A stretch of 64,000 nucleotides of DNA. Origin: an uncultured Collinsella sp. (GTDB taxonomy: Bacteria; Actinomycetota; Coriobacteriia; Coriobacteriales; Coriobacteriaceae). Shown piece after piece: positions 61,611-64,000 of this stretch. Position 1 is the first letter of the stretch; each line of letters opens with the position of its first letter. The stretch lies in the NCBI GenBank assembly GCA_900552685.1, contig USAJ01000003.1, positions 1 to 64,000 on the forward strand. Reading direction: 5' to 3'. The notes below the pieces were generated by a model. It had not been told where the DNA came from, did no database searches, and worked only from the letters and a program-made list of their open reading frames with translations. Made by a program: the position numbers and the translations under genes.

Positions 61611-62921
61611 ATGAGCCAGTTCATCAACAACCCCGAGCACACCTTTGGTTTCGATACCCTGCAGCTGCACGTTGGCCAGGAGAGCGCCGATCCTGCATCC
61701 GACTCCCGTGCCGTGCCTATCTACCAGACCACGAGCTATGTGTTCCGCAACTCCCAGCACGCCGCTGACCGCTTTGGTCTTGCCGACGCCGGTAACATCT
61801 ACGGCCGTCTGACCAACTCCACCCAGGGCGTCTTCGAGGACCGTATCGCCGCGCTCGAGGGTGGCGTTGCTGGCCTCGCCGTCGCCTCTGGCGCCGCTGC
61901 CATCACCTATACCCTGCAGGCACTTGCCCAGGCCGGTGACCATGTGGTTGCCCAGAAGACCATCTACGGTGGCTCCTACAACCTGCTGGAGCATACGCTC
62001 TCCCAGTTTGGCGTCGAGACCACGTTTGTCGACGCTCATAATCTGGAAGAGGTCGAGGGGGCCATCAAGGACAACACTACGGTCATCTATCTCGAGACGC
62101 TCGGCAACCCCAACTCCGACATCCCCAACATCGACGCCATCTCCGAGATCGCCAAGAAGCGCGGTCTGCCGGTTGTCGTCGATAACACCTTCGGCACCCC
62201 GTATCTGTTCCGTCCGCTGGAGCATGGTGCCAACATCGTCGTCCACTCCGCAACCAAGTTCATCGGTGGCCACGGCACCTCGCTGGGCGGTGTGATCGTC
62301 GACGGCGGTAACTTCGATTGGAAGGCGAGCGGAAAGTACGCCCAGATCGCTGAGCCCAACCCCTCCTACCACGGTGTTTCGTTTGCCGAGGCTGCCGGTC
62401 CCGCCGCCTTCGCGACCTATGTCCGCGCTATCCTGCTGCGTGACGAGGGCGCTTGCATCAGCCCGTTCAACGCCTGGGTCCTGCTCCAGGGCACCGAGAC
62501 TCTGTCGCTGCGCGTTGACCGTCATGTCGAGAACACCAAGAAGGTCGTTGAGTTCCTGGCTGGTGACAGCCACGTCGCCAAGGTGAACCACCCGAGCCTG
62601 CCTGAGCACCCCGATCACGAGCTCTATCAGAAGTACTTCCCCCGTGGCGGTGCCTCGATTTTTACCTTCGAGATTAAGGGTGGCCAGGAGGCAGCTTGGA
62701 AGTTCATCGACCATCTGCAGGTGTTTTCGCTGCTCGCCAACGTGGCCGACGTCAAGTCGCTCGTCGTGCACCCGGCTACCACCACGCACTCCCAGCTCTC
62801 TGCCGAGGAGCTCGCCGAGCAGAACATCACGCCCTCCACGATCCGTCTTTCCATCGGTACCGAGAACGCCGAGGATATCATTTGGGATCTGAAGCAGGCC
62901 TTCGCCGCGCTGGACGAGTAA
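61611..62921 (+). CDS. metY: O-acetylhomoserine sulfhydrylase MetY
   Basis: 436-residue PLP enzyme making homocysteine from O-acetylhomoserine and sulfide, or using related acyl donors. It belongs to the cystathionine gamma-synthase-like family: IYQTTSYVF, NIYGRLTNST, the PLP lysine in HSATKFIGGHG, and a long insertion typical of MetY (NFDWKASGKYAQIAEPNPSY). AAGGAGATC precedes the ATG. Regulated, by layout, by the LysR protein and the leader peptide. Confidence 0.93.
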   Translation: MSQFINNPEHTFGFDTLQLHVGQESADPASDSRAVPIYQTTSYVFRNSQHAADRFGLADAGNIYGRLTNSTQGVFEDRIAALEGGVAGLAVASGAAAITYTLQALAQAGDHVVAQKTIYGGSYNLLEHTLSQFGVETTFVDAHNLEEVEGAIKDNTTVIYLETLGNPNSDIPNIDAISEIAKKRGLPVVVDNTFGTPYLFRPLEHGANIVVHSATKFIGGHGTSLGGVIVDGGNFDWKASGKYAQIAEPNPSYHGVSFAEAAGPAAFATYVRAILLRDEGACISPFNAWVLLQGTETLSLRVDRHVENTKKVVEFLAGDSHVAKVNHPSLPEHPDHELYQKYFPRGGASIFTFEIKGGQEAAWKFIDHLQVFSLLANVADVKSLVVHPATTTHSQLSAEELAEQNITPSTIRLSIGTENAEDIIWDLKQAFAALDE

Positions 62922-62984
62922 GGCGACTTGTGCAAGGACCCCTTGCGACTCGATAGGTATAACTGCATAAAATGCCTGCTCAAG

Positions 62985-63021
62985 GCGCCTGTGTGAACTA
63001 TGGTTGCACAGGCGCTTTTTT
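62985..63021 (+). terminator. Terminator after metY
   Basis: GCGCCTGTG (62985-62993) pairs with CACAGGCGC (63007-63015), followed by six T. Confidence 0.92.
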
Positions 63022-63078
63022 GCATAGAGAGGGTGTAAAAACAGGGTTTTTGGCACGCTTTATGCATTCGAGTTGTGG

Positions 63079-63138
63079 AAAACTCCTGTTAAGAGGATGT
63101 GAGTTTTACGCAATTGACGTGCGCCTTTTGAGTAAAAC
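63079..63138. promoter_or_regulatory. Cluster of related inverted heptamers upstream of the secreted-protein gene
   Basis: AAAACTC (63079-63085) is complementary to GAGTTTT (63101-63107), and GTTTTAC (63103-63109) to GTAAAAC (63132-63138). The overlapping sites look like an operator array, and TTGACG (63115-63120) lies between them. The rest of the 311-base gap holds the metY terminator and the leader of the next gene. Confidence 0.4.
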
Positions 63139-63232
63139 CGCAGGTCGCGATTTGCTCGGGGTACTATGCAGCGCGATCGAATCACACGCAGCTCAAACGC
63201 AGCAAAAACACACTACGGAGGTTTCCAGCTAC

Positions 63233-64000
63233 ATGAGGATCGATTCACGAAAACCGAAAGCCGCCGCCCTTTCCGCCGCTCTGACTGTGGCACTTTTGGC
63301 GGGCGCCGGCGCAACTGATGCCCACGCGGCAACACTGTCTGATACGGTCGGATCTACGCCGTCCGAGGCGACGCTGGTGCAGCCCGTCGACTACCGCGGT
63401 GACGGTTATGGCTCCATGCAGGAGTGGAACGCCTCGATGGGGGCAAAGCGCGATTCCCTGGAGATGCGCGCTCAGATCATTATGAATATGTATGGCGACT
63501 ATGCTACCGATGACGAGCGCGCTGTGCTGCAGGGTTGCATCGACGGCGCGGGTAGCCTGTTGACGATGGGGGAGGTCGACGCCAAGTCGACCGAGCTCGA
63601 CGAGCTTCGCTCCATGCTCGAGGATGCCAAGCGCGAGGCGCTCGAGGCTGCCGCAGCCGAAGCCGAGGCCGCTGAGGCCGTTCAGGCTTCGTATTACAAC
63701 GCCGGCTCCGGCTTGTCTTACGCGTCTGCTGCGTATTACGCGAACGGCTCGGGCCTGACGCGCTCGAGCGGCGTCAATAACTATAACGGCCGCCGCGAGA
63801 CTTATTACAGCAGCAACGTGTTGTATCACCACCGCACGGGCGAATGGACGCAGGATTCCGAGGGCTTTTGGCGCGATTCCGATGGCTACTACGTCGTGGC
63901 CGCGGGCGATAAGGCTCAGGGCTCCACGTTTACCGGATCCAAGGGCGAGTGCAAGGTCTATGACTCCGGCTGCGCAGCCGGAACCACCGACTACTACACT
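63233..64000 (+). CDS. Secreted protein with coiled-coil and Tyr/Ser-rich region, cut by the window end
   Basis: 256 codons are visible and the frame is open at the end of the window. An Arg/Lys N-terminus and a hydrophobic Ala/Leu segment ending at HAA (about residues 1-33) form a signal peptide. Residues about 65-130 are helical and acidic, with an Ala/Glu-rich coiled coil (DAKREALEAAAAEAEAAEA). A Ser/Tyr/Asn-rich stretch (about 137-190) follows, then SKGECKVYDSGCAAG, a small two-cysteine segment. I do not recognise a catalytic domain. CGGAGG precedes the ATG. Likely a cell-surface or wall-associated protein. Confidence 0.7.
   Translation, partial: MRIDSRKPKAAALSAALTVALLAGAGATDAHAATLSDTVGSTPSEATLVQPVDYRGDGYGSMQEWNASMGAKRDSLEMRAQIIMNMYGDYATDDERAVLQGCIDGAGSLLTMGEVDAKSTELDELRSMLEDAKREALEAAAAEAEAAEAVQASYYNAGSGLSYASAAYYANGSGLTRSSGVNNYNGRRETYYSSNVLYHHRTGEWTQDSEGFWRDSDGYYVVAAGDKAQGSTFTGSKGECKVYDSGCAAGTTDYYT

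Noticed and set aside
61428..63056. A 542-codon minus-strand frame over metY
   Set aside because: Antisense shadow with a Gly/Val/Asp-rich translation; it also crosses the metY terminator and the leader peptide.

Overview
The window reads like a chromosomal segment of a gut Coriobacteriia, most probably Collinsella or a close relative. The reasons are moderately high GC with dense, short-spaced genes, a WhiA homologue, actinobacterial-style UvrABC and GH13 proteins, an anaerobic class III ribonucleotide reductase, and a fermentative gene set. This is inference from gene content; no 16S gene or species marker is present. There is no CRISPR array, prophage, intact insertion sequence or antibiotic-resistance gene.

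Layout. 1-17.3 kb: coaE, a lytic transglycosylase and all three nucleotide-excision-repair genes (uvrB, uvrA, uvrC), interleaved with a minus-strand block (two flavoproteins, the Fe-S carrier Mrp, an LtaS-like membrane sulfatase) and the ybaK-murJ-uvrC run. 17.3-28.1 kb: a probable sialic-acid utilisation operon. It has a PepT-type ABC transporter with a fused permease-ATPase, a CE7-type esterase, an esterase paralogue that has lost its nucleophile, and NanA, NanK and NanE homologues. 28.1-35.3 kb: rapZ-whiA (without yvcK between them), then gap, pgk-tpiA-gpmI and secG. 35.3-41.5 kb: a complete oligopeptide ABC transporter operon (oppABCDF). 41.5-48.3 kb: two long nested inverted repeats, six tRNA genes/fragments (Leu, three identical Gly, Cys, Val, plus a duplicated 3' tRNA-Gly scar), a partner-switching signalling pair and a GH13 alpha-glucosidase. 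48.3-52.1 kb: NrdR-type operator boxes, nrdD and nrdG, with two more long inverted repeats. 52.1-53.9 kb: folE, an HD hydrolase and folB. 53.9-61.3 kb: mixed housekeeping genes (metallopeptidase, dipeptidase, SlyD-like FKBP, UreE-like protein, HAD phosphatase, PerR-like Fur, acylphosphatase, oxidoreductase, rnhA). 61.3-64 kb: a LysR regulator divergent from metY with a leader-peptide attenuator between them, then a secreted protein cut by the window end.

How it works together. Imported sialic acid would be de-O-acetylated, cleaved to ManNAc and pyruvate (NanA), phosphorylated (NanK), epimerised (NanE) and fed into glycolysis, whose lower genes lie directly downstream. A LacI-family-like AAAACGTTT core occurs upstream of both the nan and gap transcription units. 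The most interesting observations are the catalytically dead esterase paralogue, the metY leader peptide with mutually exclusive hairpins, the series of sequence-unrelated long nested inverted repeats, the duplicated tRNA-Gly scar, and the STAS-kinase fusion paired with a PP2C phosphatase.
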